DNA of 64,000 nucleotides, taken from assembly GCA_039621445.1 (NCBI GenBank), contig CP154955.1:18952691-19016690 (forward strand). Reading direction: 5' to 3'. This document shows, in pieces, positions 19,869 through 45,629 of this stretch (positions within the stretch are counted from its first letter, which is position 1; each line of letters begins with the position of its first letter). Source of the DNA: Euglena gracilis (taxonomy: Eukaryota > Euglenida > Euglenophyceae > Euglenales). The position numbers were made by a program, and so were the translations under genes. The notes below the pieces were generated by a model. That model did not search any database. It was not told the origin of the DNA and worked only from the letters and a program-made list of their open reading frames with translations.

Positions 19869-22800
19869 CCTCCCTGGGTCGCATACGGCTCCCCAAAGCT
19901 TGTCCTGCACCCAAAACCCTCCCCCCCAAGCCCACCAAGTTGGCATGCCCTCTGGCATCTTGCGAAACAGCCAAAAATGCTTTTGGGCGACATGTCCTTA
20001 CCCGGGGGGAGGGGCAAGGATGGATATTGGACATTGGCCCATATCGGGTTTATCGAAAATCTTGAATTTATCGGGTCCCGAAAAAAATGTCGTGAAATAT
20101 CAGCTTTATTGGGGGGCGGGGTAGCACACTTCTTTGTTGTCTTTTGGGCGATTTTGGGATCCTCCAAATCACAAAAATGAGGATATCGGGGCACCAAATG
20201 ATCCAGGGTTTACCACTGGTTCGTGCTAGGAAGCCTGGAATCCGGTTCGTGATTGTTTGTGATTGTTCGTGATGGTTCGTGCTTCCAAAAAAACCGCCAG
20301 GTTTTCCGTTTTCCTTGGCTAAACAGGTGATTCCTCTTCTACTTTGGCTTCCTATGCCTCTTTTAAGCCAAAAATTCAGGTCAATGGGGAAAGCAAAAGA
20401 GGCTTGAAGGATGCACTTCAAAGCAATGAAACATCGCCATTGCAAAATGAGGTCACTGCGGCTTGGCGAAAATTCTTCCCACACTTCAGCTCATTTAAGT
20501 TCTCACAAAATCGAAAAAGGTGTTGTAGCTTGATTCCTTTGGCAACATCAGCTAAAGTTTGGTTTTCCCCACCTTTTGACGATCCTTGGCCTCGACGAGA
20601 CCGGCGAGGCTGGACGACCGTTCCACAGAGGTGACAAGGCCATGCAATTGTTCATCAACCCCAATAAACATCATGCTGACAATATGGAAAATACAAAAAT
20701 GGAGGACAAATCTCTATGACGACACACAAGACGGTTCGTAGAGGCCGAAATTCAATTGCCGCCCCTCCCCCGAGTCCAGAGAACACCAAAATGGCTAACG
20801 TGTCGGTTACAGCAGGGGACCTTTCATTACTGGAGTCACATAAATGACGGTGAACACCCTGAAGAACATTTCATCACCGTCATTCTCAGAAGAAGACATT
20901 TCTGTAAGGGTGACGAAAAAATCCGGTTCGTGATTGTTCGTGATTATTCGTGATTGTTCGTGATTTTGCCAAAGTCCCAAGTTCGTGCTGGTTCGTGATT
21001 GTTCGTGGCACGAACCGGTTAAAAACCCTGAAAGATCATATCGGTTTTATTGACTTTTATCGACGATATCGGGGTGTCAATCTATCCAAATTTATCGGGA
21101 CCCCACAAAAAACCAATGTTGCTATCATCCTTGGGGGGTGAAACCTTGTGTGACACAGAGATCCGACTTACACAACGTGCTACCACCAAAAGTGGCATAA
21201 TCTACCTCGGAAAACTGCGTTGTGCCATCCCGGAAAGAAAAATCACCCACCGTTGCGCTTGGCCTTCGACCCCATGGCCCTGGCCCTCCAGCTCAAACAG
21301 CATGCCCCCCTGCACGTTCTGGACCGGCAGGCCGGGGAAGTCCTCCCCCGGCTGCAGCCACGCGAACCGCCGCGCGCCGACGGCCGCGAAGCCCGGGTAC
21401 ACCACCGCGCCGAGCCGCGCCGCCACGGCGGGGGGGCAGGCCCGGCGGGAGACCGGCAGCCGCTCCCCGAAGAGCACGCCGTGGCCCGTGATGGACAGGC
21501 CGTTGACCGCCAGCACCCGGTCGGGGTGGGGCTGCTGGTGGCGGGTGGCGGGGGGGGCGTGTGCCATTGAAGTTCAGGTAACTCCTGGACGGGGGTGCGG
21601 GCCCACACTGTGTAAGACCCCTGGAGGTGGACTGAAGGGGGGAGAGGAAGGGGCAGGTGGACTGGAAGTTCGGGAGTGGAGTGGATGGGCGCATTTTGGT
21701 GAAAGCTCGGGACGTTGCTGGCAAGGGAGGGAATGTACGGTCATCCATTGTGAACGCCACCATTTTTATCCCCCGAAACAATACTGCCATTACAGCATGA
21801 ACAGTGTGTTACCCCCAATCCCACCGCTCGAGAGAAACAGACGCTGGCCAGGGCACACCGCGGTGATAAACCCCCCCCCCCAAATAATACCCCCCCGGGG
21901 TATTATTTTTTCGCCCGAAGTCCCGGCCCGAGGGGGGGGGTATTATTTGGGGGGGGGTATTATTTTTCCAAAAAATTCGAAATTTTCCGAAGTCCCGTAA
22001 AACCCAAAATAGCACCCAAAACCGCCCTTTGGGGTCATTTTTTGCACTTTCTTGTGAAATTTACCATTTTTGGAGGTCAGATGAGCCAGAAAAATCCATT
22101 TTTTCCATAATTTGTTGTCAGAAATTGTGATTTTTACCTACATTTTCAGGTCAAAAATCCGGGCCTTCGGCCCGGAACAGGGGGGGGGGGTATTATTTCG
22201 GCGGCCGAAGTCGGACCCCAAGGGGGGGGGGTATTATTTGGGGGGGGGGTATTATTTGGGGGGGGGGTATTATTTGGGGGGGGGTTTACAGCAGCCCTGG
22301 TGTGGCCATCGAGGTAGATGAAGCCGCCGAGGGCCAGCGTGGTGTGGCGGGGGTCGTGGTAGTCCACGTCCTCGCACCCCGCGAGCACCTCCAGTGGGTA
22401 CACAAACACGGACTTTACGGCGCCACGCGCTGGCAGGTCTGTCCTCCTTGCGCTCCTGGGAACCCATATCAAACCGTCTTGTCCGTTCGGAAAAAAAAAC
22501 GCAAGAATGTGCGATTCTTGCTGCGTTGCCCTCCTTGCCATTGTGAATTGTACCTCCTCCCCCTTGTCCAACGACCACTAAATATCGCTACTGACCGGAG
22601 GGGTGGTCGCCATTTTGGCCAAATATCGCTACTGACCGGGGGATGGTCGTTAGACAAGAGTGGGGTCAAAAATTTTTTCTCCCGCTTCGCTTCGAAAAAA
22701 AACTTCCTTTGCCTGACATGGCCACAACTCTCAGATTCATGATGAAAAAAGGGAGAAACACGTGGCCACGAACAAGGCACCAACACATAGGTTCCCGTAT

Positions 22801-24480
22801 GTGCTGGTTAACTCTGATTTGGTAAGGGCACGGTGGTGAAACCGTGCTTGTTGTCGTACACCAAACGAAACTGCTGAAAAAGATCACCTGGGAAAAGATC
22901 GCTACTGACTGGGGGGCTGGTCGTTGAACAAGGCGGTCGTTAGACAAGGGGGGGGAGGTACACTTTGTGCACTTTGCGCGGTTTGCGTTTCATTCGGCCA
23001 TTCCTCCCGCAGGAGAAAAGGAGGACCTTCACCCGTGGCGGCGCTAAGTGGCGGGTGTTGGGCCAACCAGCGAGGGCCGCCCCCGAGGACACACCCGGCC
23101 GGGATGCAGGCGTTCACCGCGTCCGCCTGCGCCATCGCGGGCAGCCGGGCGGCGTCGCTCAAGCGCCCCAACAGGGCCCGGGGGGGCAGGCGGCTGAAGG
23201 GGGCGCCGAGGTCCTCCGGGCGGTGCAGCTGGCGGCAGGCCCGGGGCGGGGAGGGTGGGGGGTGGGGGTCGCGGTGGCCGGGGAAAAGGATATGATGGCT
23301 GGCGGACACGGTGGATCGTGAGGTGTACTTCGCACGTACCGTGCGGGTGGATGTGGAGGCCTTTTAGGCAGCAGCGGACGGGGGGGGGGGTGGGGGGTGG
23401 TGGTGGATGGACATGACCATGGATCCCCTTGCCGAAGGACGGTGCGAACTTGTTTGATCAAAATATGGGAAAGTCGAAGGGGAGCGGAGCTGAGACAGGG
23501 GGGTGTAATTCTGAAAAAAAGAAAAAAAGCAGCTCTTCGCTCGAAAAAGGAAAAATGCCTTCAATTTTGGGTTCACTCCTCAACTCGATTGCGAAAATAA
23601 ACCTCAATCAAATTCAACAAATTGACCATCAGCAGAGGTTATGCAACATCAATTATCATCAGAGAAAAACAGGAGGATAAATTCGTCCTGGGAAGATGAC
23701 CGCGTAAGAACCAGATTGATGCTCAGACAAAGGCGGTGCTTAGACAAACAGGGGGGGGGGGAGGTATGCATCAGTCAACGTATGTTTATTGGTATGTTTG
23801 ATGTGGGGGGGGGGGCAAAGGTCCTGGGAGATAGGTGTGGTCGGCAAGGTTCACCTGGAGGTGGTTGACCAGCTTGACGTAGGGGATGACGCCGAAGGGG
23901 CCCAGAGTGGTGAAGTCGCCACCCCCACTGGTACTGCGCTGCACTGAGTCTCCCACAGGTGGGGAAACGCCCCCACTAGCGCTGGGCGGAAAGGTGTGGT
24001 GGGGGGGGTCGACCTCGCCACCATGTATATATGTATATGTATATGTATATTTGCATATGTATGTGTATACATACATACATACATACATACATACATACAT
24101 ACATACATACATACATACATACATACATACATACATACATACATACATACATACATACATACACACATACATACATACATACATGCAATCAATACATACA
24201 TACATACATACATCTAAACCCCCCCTGAATAGAAGCCCCCCCCCCCAATAGTGCCCCCGAATAGAAGCCCCCCCCCCCCCCGGTTTTCGACCAAAATTCC
24301 GAATAGTGCCCCCCCCCCTCGGTTTTCGACCAACGTTCCGAATAGAAACCCCCGGGGGCTTCTATTCGGGGGGTTTTACATATATATATATATATTATAT
24401 AGATACACATACACATATAGATCTACGTATATAGATATATGTATGTATATATGTATATGTACACATGTGTATGCATATGC

Positions 24481-24511
<31 letters not shown>

Positions 24512-27500
24512 CATGTATATGTATATGTATATGTATATGTATGTGTATATGTATATGTATAGGGTTTATGTATAGGGTATATATGTATAGGGTATATATA
24601 TGTATATATATATACATATATATATGTATGTATATGTATAGGGTTTATATGTATAGGGTTTATGTATGTGTATATGTATATGTATAGGGTTTCCGGTTCT
24701 GGGATTCCGGATCATCTCTGTGGCAGGGCTGCAGTAAGGTTGAGCAAGCCGGGGGGATGACCATCTCCATGCCAGAGGGTTGGTTCTTCCGTGCCACCGA
24801 AGATCCAACCACGACCAAATGTCGATGGGAGACCCGTCGACCCACTCGCCCATGCCCATTTCCGGGCTAACCACACCTTTCCTGCCAAACCTACAGATAC
24901 TACCCCCCCCCAAAATTTTAGCAACCTTTGGGGAGGAACTGCCCGACACCGGTAAAAAAGCTTCTATTTTTTTTTACAATGAACGAAAGAGATGCATTTT
25001 CAGGGGTTGCTTAAATTTGGGGGTTGCATAAAATTTGGTTGGGTCCAAATTTAACAACCCTTTGGCATATCCAGTGAAACCAAAATCAAGCAATTGGCTG
25101 AAACCCAAATTGAAGCAACGGGGTTGCTTCAATTTGGGGGGGGGTTACCTTGGGTGTGCACTGCAAGCCCCACCTGGGCACTGGCAGCCACGCAGCGGAT
25201 GGGGCGGCTGCTGTTGGTCTTCTTGTTGCGGTGCGTGCCTGTCTTGCCGTCGATGGTGAAGTGGACACCGTTGAACTTGAAGCTCGTGTATCCGCTCTCC
25301 GGGCCGCAGTTTCACTCAGTGCTTTTCCCGGACCCAACCGTGCCCACCAACATTTTCAAAACCCACCACGCACGACCCCCCGCCCCACCCATCCACTCAA
25401 AATAAGCCGAAACCTCTTCCAAATCTTTTCCAAAAAGCCATGGGTCAGCACGCCACGGGCCTGGCCAGGCCAGTGTTGGGCTGACCTATAGCACACCCAC
25501 CCACCCACCCCCACTCTCGAAAACCCACCCGGCCATCCCCCCGGTGGGGTCACAGTAGCACAGGGGTCAAGTGAAGCCACACTCCAGGCCCTGGTTGATG
25601 CCATTGCAGAACTGCGGGCTGTAATCTCCCACAGCCCCCAGGACAGATGCGAAGCAAGGTTGCACGCAAAAAACAGGGTTGCGGCGCAACTCCTGCATCT
25701 GACCCCTCCCTGAAAGACCAGTCCAGAGGTGAGGACTTGAGGAGTGCCACACCATCTCCCTGATCGAGACGTGAACACGGAGAATAACAAAAACAGCCGC
25801 CAATGTTTGGATGATTCTCGGAAGTTGCATGCATGAACGCGCGTGTGTTTGTGCCTGTCTGCGTGCGTGGGGGGGGGGTTGGTTGGCAGACGCATCCACC
25901 GCATGGCGATATGGGTCAGACGCCGGCCATCCTGGGGGCTGGGCCACCCACTGGCGGTCCTCCTCGCGGAAGAACTGCCACTTGGGGGGCTGCTTCGTGA
26001 CGGCCATCGGGGCCACGTAGTCCCGCACCTTGCGGCCCTCCGCCGCCTGCTTGCCGCCCATCCACCGCGCCTGCACCGTGACGTTGACCTTCGCCCCGAG
26101 CGCGGACCGCTGCTGGGGAGGGGGGCGGTTTGAGGCACGAGCGCGGAATAACAAAAAAGCTCGCCAAACAATTCAAATTTCACTGAAATTAAACTCCTAA
26201 ACCGTCCCACGCACATACCCCGAGAGTTGGAGCTGGTTCAGTTTAGTCGTTTATACAATTGGGGTGGTGATTATGGGGATTATGGTGGTGAAATTCTTGA
26301 TCAAATGAAGAATTTTTCTTGGTCAAAATCTGACCACAGAATAACCCAAATTACCCCAAATGCCCACTTTCGCAAAATTTGCCGAAATAGCCCTTCTCAT
26401 ATTCAGCCACGCAAAAATTGCAAAAAAAATCAGTTTTTGGGGCCTTTGCAGCCAAAAAATATTTCCAAACATTTGGGGAACAAGAGTGGGGGGTTGTAAA
26501 CAATAATAATTGGGTAGGGGCACTTGGGATGAAAATAGCTGAAACAAAGCCGTTGGAGAAGGGTGGGGGAAATAAACAAGCCCACATTCTGACACCGCCC
26601 CCCCCCCCCGCCAGGAAACTATAGCTTTGTGGGGCTAGACAGGTTGGTATAGGGGACCCGGCAACTGCCTAAGGTGACATGTTGGGCTGCTGGAACACTA
26701 ACCAGAAGAAGAAGAATATTCACCAGGTATGCCTCATAAGACGTAAGGATGCGAACGATCGGAAAACGTACTTTGATGACCCAGCAACTGGCAACCACCG
26801 GAATGGCAACCAGCGGCGGTCGACTTGGGGTCGTTGGGCACCCGGTAATTGGGGGCCAGGTTTGGGGGCTGGGGACACAGGTCGGTGAGGCGAGCCGCCT
26901 GCTCCCCTTCAGGGGAGGAGGCCCCGGAGTCGCTGCCTGGGGGAGGCTCACCGGCCCCTGGCCGGGCGAGGTCCATGCCGAGGTGGTCGATACCGGGCAC
27001 CGGCGCCTGCTTCAGCTTCCCGAGCAGGTTCTTCTTCTCCTGCGAGACCCGCAGCCACAGGAAGCAGTTCGCCTCGGGGCGGGGCTCAATGACCCCCCCC
27101 CCCCAAGGTCCACCAAGGTGCTCCGGGGCAGCTTTGCACATATTATCTCTGAGTTGGACAGCGGTAACTGATCTGGCTGTGCATACATCACTGGTTGAAC
27201 CCCCGTCGTAAAAAATTTGCTATGGTTGAACTATGCCGTGGTTGAAAACGTGGGCCGGATGGACAACCGTTATTGGGGTGCGGGTCCTCCCCGGCGAAGC
27301 GACGGCCCCGGTCCTCCTTCTCCGATACGTTGGGGATGACGACCGGAGGGCCGCCGATGTCGAGGCGATACGACTTGGGGCCACCGCCTCGCCCCGGCAT
27401 CCCCGGGGGGGCGTTGCCCGCTGAGCGTAACGGCGAACTTCAAACCCACCTCCTGGAAGGCGACGGCTTTGTCCGTTTGTTGACAGCCGTGTGTTGGGGG

Positions 27501-27646
27501 GGTGGGGTGGGGAGGAGGCGGTGGGCGGAGGCCAGGGTGGCCCGGTCGTAGACGGTGCAGTCGACGAAGTTGCGGCACTTCGGCTTGGTGGGGTTGCTGG
27601 GCCCCCACTCCACGCTGAGCAGCACCAGCTCCAGGGTCAGCGCCAT
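19249..27646 (-). CDS. Gene B: unrecognised protein, at least nine exons
   Basis: Minus-strand gene whose first exon opens with an ATG at 27644-27646 (MALTLELVLLSVEWG). Later exons carry basic, beta-rich stretches (VNVTVQARWMGGKQ; FKFNGVHFTIDGKTG) and a Pro-rich C-terminal exon. I do not recognise the family. The short N-terminal strand pattern could be a C2-like or immunoglobulin-like fold, and the combination of basic beta segments with a Pro-rich tail could suit a DNA-binding or regulatory protein, but both are guesses. Coding character is supported by consistent GT...AG borders in eight exons and by one protein-like frame per exon. Homopolymer frameshifts occur in exons 1 and 8. An extra 3' exon may lie at 17.69-17.82 kb. 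Confidence 0.55.
20040..21120. repeat. Repeat block with TTCGTGATTG arrays and TTTATCGG ends
   Basis: TATCGGGTTTATCGA...TTTATCGGGTCCC at 20041-20081 and a longer related copy at 21040-21110. Inside these, TTCGTGATTGTT-type decamers cluster at 20235-20285 and 20925-21010. The middle (20290-20900) holds nothing I recognise. Confidence 0.5.
21251..21584 (-). CDS. Gene B exon 8
   Basis: Protein-like frame: DRVLAVNGLSITGHGVLFGE, RLPVSRRACPPAVAARLGAV, VYPGFAAVGARRFAWLQPGE, then DFPGLPVQNVQGGMLFELEG. The first about 50 bp read best in another frame (SYLNFNGTRPP), with the switch at a C run near 21555. Acceptor CCGTCCAG, donor CAACG|GTGGGT. No family recognised. Confidence 0.65.
21867..22288. mobile_element. 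TAAACCCCC-ATAATAC element
   Basis: Inverted ends TAAACCCCCCCCCCCAAATA and ...TATTTGGGGGGGGGTTTA, with four GGGGTATTATTT modules at the right side and a core CGGGCCTTCGGCCCG at about 22160. Related in plan to 10535-10954 but with the module word ATAATAC instead of ATAAGAC. The right terminus provides the GTAAAC donor of gene B exon 7. Confidence 0.7.
22290..22455 (-). CDS. Gene B exon 7; donor overlaps a TIR element
   Basis: Reads LPARGAVKSVFVYPLEVLAG then CEDVDYHDPRHTTLALGGFI, then YLDGHTRAA. Acceptor GGTTCCCAG. The donor GTAAACCCC is formed by the terminal TAAACCCC of the repeat element at 21867-22288, so this splice site is element-derived or element-abutting. Confidence 0.65.
22570..22960. 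repeat. ATCGCTACTGACCGG / GGTCGTTAGACAAG repeats
   Basis: ATCGCTACTGACCGG at about 22583 and 22625, ATCGCTACTGACTGG at 22898; GGTCGTTAGACAAG at 22646 and 22935. Related GTCGTACGAC / GGTCGTTAGAC words recur at 31810-31925 and CGTCTTACGACC at 6787-6812. Confidence 0.5.
23095..23228 (-). CDS. Gene B exon 6
   Basis: Reads LHRPEDLGAPFSRLPPRALL then GRLSDAARLPAMAQADAVNA, then CIPA. Acceptor CTGCCGCCAG, donor CCGG|GTGTGT. Confidence 0.6.
23855..23927 (-). CDS. Gene B exon 5 (small)
   Basis: Reads GGDFTTLGPFGVIPYVKLVN, then HLQ. Donor CTCCAG|GTGAAC, acceptor CAG|TGGGGG. The exon lies immediately left of a (CATA)n array. Confidence 0.55.
24063..24214. repeat. (CATA)n array
   Basis: About 35 CATA units with one CACA variant and a short CAATCAATA break, adjoining the element 24215-24378. 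Confidence 0.9.
24215..24378. mobile_element. Short TAAACCCCC-AATAGAAGC element
   Basis: TAAACCCCCCCTGAATAGAAGC ... GCTTCTATTCGGGGGGTTTTA (read as left and right inverted ends), with GAATAGTGCC modules and two GGTTTTCGACCAA repeats inside. Inserted between (CATA)n and (TA)n arrays. A diverged relative lies at 3690-3740. Confidence 0.65.
24379..24692. repeat. (TA/TATG)n with TAGGGTTTA insertions
   Basis: TATATG/GTATAT repeat; from 24555 the unit becomes TATGTATAGGGTTTATG / GTATAGGGTATATA, seven or so copies of ATAGGGT. Confidence 0.85.
25149..25296 (-). CDS. Gene B exon 4: SGYTSFKFNG segment
   Basis: Reads SGYTSFKFNGVHFTIDGKTG then THRNKKTNSSRPIRCVAASA, ending VGLAVHTQ. It has no ATG of its own, so ATG-based ORF calling misses it. 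Acceptor CCCGGAG, donor CCAAG|GTAACC. The basic THRNKK stretch between two beta-like segments looks like a loop contacting nucleic acid or phosphate (inference only). Confidence 0.65.
25922..26112 (-). CDS. Gene B exon 3
   Basis: Reads QRSALGAKVNVTVQARWMGG then KQAAEGRKVRDYVAPMAVTK, then WQFFREEDRQWVAQPPGW. Acceptor CCCTCCCCAG is excellent; donors at TGG|GTGGCC (25947) or GGC|GTCTGA (25921). Confidence 0.65.
26820..27084 (-). CDS. Gene B exon 2
   Basis: Reads PRPEANCFLWLRVSQEKKNL then LGKLKQAPVPGIDHLGMDLA. A GTGAGC donor occurs after ARPGA at 26951, but the frame stays open through SDSGASSPEGEQAARLTDL and LAPNYRVPND. The exon may therefore be 133 or about 265 bp, possibly alternatively spliced. 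Acceptor CATTGAG next to a C run. Confidence 0.55.
27268..27646 (-). CDS. Gene B exon 1 with start codon; two frame changes
   Basis: Starts MALTLELVLLSVEWGPSNPT then KPKCRNFVDCTVYDRATLAS. After a C run near 27500 the sensible frame shifts to KAVAFQEVGLKFAVTLSGQ, and after the C7 run near 27410 to GGGPKSYRLDIGGPPVVIPN then VSEKEDRGRRFAGED. Both changes fall at C homopolymers, so assembly indels are the simplest reading; an unrecognised mini-intron is the alternative for the first. Donor ACG|GTTGTC. Confidence 0.55.
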
Positions 27647-28489
27647 ATGACGGCCGGCACCTGTTGGGGAGGGGAGCGGAGCTAGTGTGGGGGGGGGTGG
27701 TGGTCGGCACGGCACATCCAACTCTTGCGGTGCTGGTGTGCCAAAAGGGCTCTGCTCGTTGCGTGCACTTTGGATCGACAGACCCAATTTCGCGTTCCGC
27801 AGATGTGTCCCGGAAAATGGTCCTCTCGTTTATTTTCAGGAGTCTGTTTTGGTCCGTGACGAAAAATAGAGGGGGGGCTAGATAATTAGGGAGTTTACTT
27901 TTTGGGATTTTCCTTTTTTTTTTTTTTTGCTAAAAGGAGGGCCGAAAATCTTCTGGAGAAAATCTTATTTTTTTGGGTGATCTTATCATTGGGGGGGGGG
28001 GGTTGGGGAATTCTCAAAAAAAATTGGAAGCATCTGGCTTGGAAATAGCAGGGATTTCGGGTTGGAAGATCATTGAAAAAAAAAAACATTGAAAATCATT
28101 CAAAAAAAGAAAAATGCAGAAAGATTTAGCATATACGAACTGTTGTGGTGGACCACCATCTGGAACTGGGACCCTCAAAAAATGCGATGCGACACAAAAA
28201 AAAACACACACGACAAACACAAACACACACAAAAAAACAAAAAATGGAAGTTGCATGAAAACTCCTTTAGGAACTTCCAGGGATGAACACCTATTGCTGC
28301 AGGGGTTTTATCATGCAACTGTATATGGCACAATGTTTTGGACAATCACTCGTACTTTCATTACGCATTTTTCCGCTTTCATTCACAAAAACATGCAAGT
28401 TATGCAAAAAATGGAAATGTGCAGGTTGAAAATCCCCCTTGGGAGCTTTTGTTTGCTGTGTCTAGGAAACATGCCTGTGCTTACCAACC

Positions 28490-28770
28490 GGGGGGGGAGG
28501 GGGGGTGGGTGCTATGGGGTGCCTGCCCCTAGCAGGCACCCCCCCCCCCCGGGGGGCTAGGGGCCCGGGGGGGGGCCCCAGAAAATTTTCATTGAAAATG
28601 ACCTTTTCTGGGCCCCCGGCGCCGAAGGCGCCGGGGTCGGAGGGGGGGGGCCTGCTAGGGGTAGGCACCCCCCAAAACCCTACCCCCCCCCCGGGGGGGG
28701 GTCGGATCGGGTGCTATGGGGTGCCTGCCACTAGCACCCCCCCCCGTGGGGTAGGCACCCGACTAAGCAC
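28490..28770. repeat. Hairpin repeat GGTGCCTGC...GCAGGCACC
   Basis: GCTATGGGGTGCCTGCC occurs at 28511 and 28711. The first forms hairpin GGTGCCTGC-CCCTA-GCAGGCACC (28518-28540). Palindrome CCGGCGCCGAAGGCGCCGG at about 28616-28634. Located between genes A and B. Confidence 0.55.
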
Positions 28771-29246
28771 AAGCCTGCTAGGAACACCAAAGATGATTGT
28801 CGTAATGTAGGAAAATAATGAATCCAAACGTATTCAATTTATTGACCAAAAAAATTCAAAAAAATGACAAAAAATACCGATCAAAAGCTTAGTCTCAGAA
28901 AAAAACATGGTAACTGTGGAATCTTTCTTTGCTGAAACTGTTTCCCATCAGCAGAAATCCAGGAAAAAAAACATTCGAAAAGATGCAAAAAAAATCACCA
29001 CCACCACCAGTTTGCCAAAATAAAACCACATTAAAACACAAAAAACACAGGGTGGGGGATGCTTTTGCGTCCCACCCCCTTGGAATCTGGCAAGGTGATC
29101 CTCCAGTATGCCAGCTTCACAGTTGACAGTGGACCAGATCCGGACATTAAACGTATGCAACGTGCCTTTTTGGAATCCGGACTCAGTGGTATCGCACGGA
29201 GAGACAAAGCGTATGGGCCACAAATCCCATCAGCCCTGCGACAACG

Positions 29247-45398
<16,152 letters not shown>

Positions 45399-45468
45399 CT
45401 GAGGGAAAAGAAGAAGATGTGGCAGCATCACCAAGGTGGCGGCGGCGGCGGTGATGGCGGTGATGGTG

Positions 45469-45621
45469 TGGTGGTGGTGGTGGTGGTGGTGGTGGTGGTG
45501 GTGGTGGTGGTGGTGGTGGTGGTGGTGGTGGTGGTGGTGGTGGTGGTGGTGGTGGTGGTGGTGGTGGTGGTGGTGGTGGTGGTGGTGGTGGTGGTGGTGG
45601 TGGTGGTGGTGGTGGTGGTGG
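45469..45621. repeat. (GTG)n array, about 50 units
   Basis: Uninterrupted GTG trinucleotides, about 70 bp upstream of chaperonin exon 1 (minus sense: CAC repeat). Confidence 0.95.
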
Positions 45622-45629
45622 CACAAAGC

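Noticed and set aside
23786-24687. Tyr/Ile/His/Thr repeat ORFs in CATA and TATG arrays
   Set aside because: Microsatellite translations. Only the 23855-23927 segment has splice sites and protein-like sequence.
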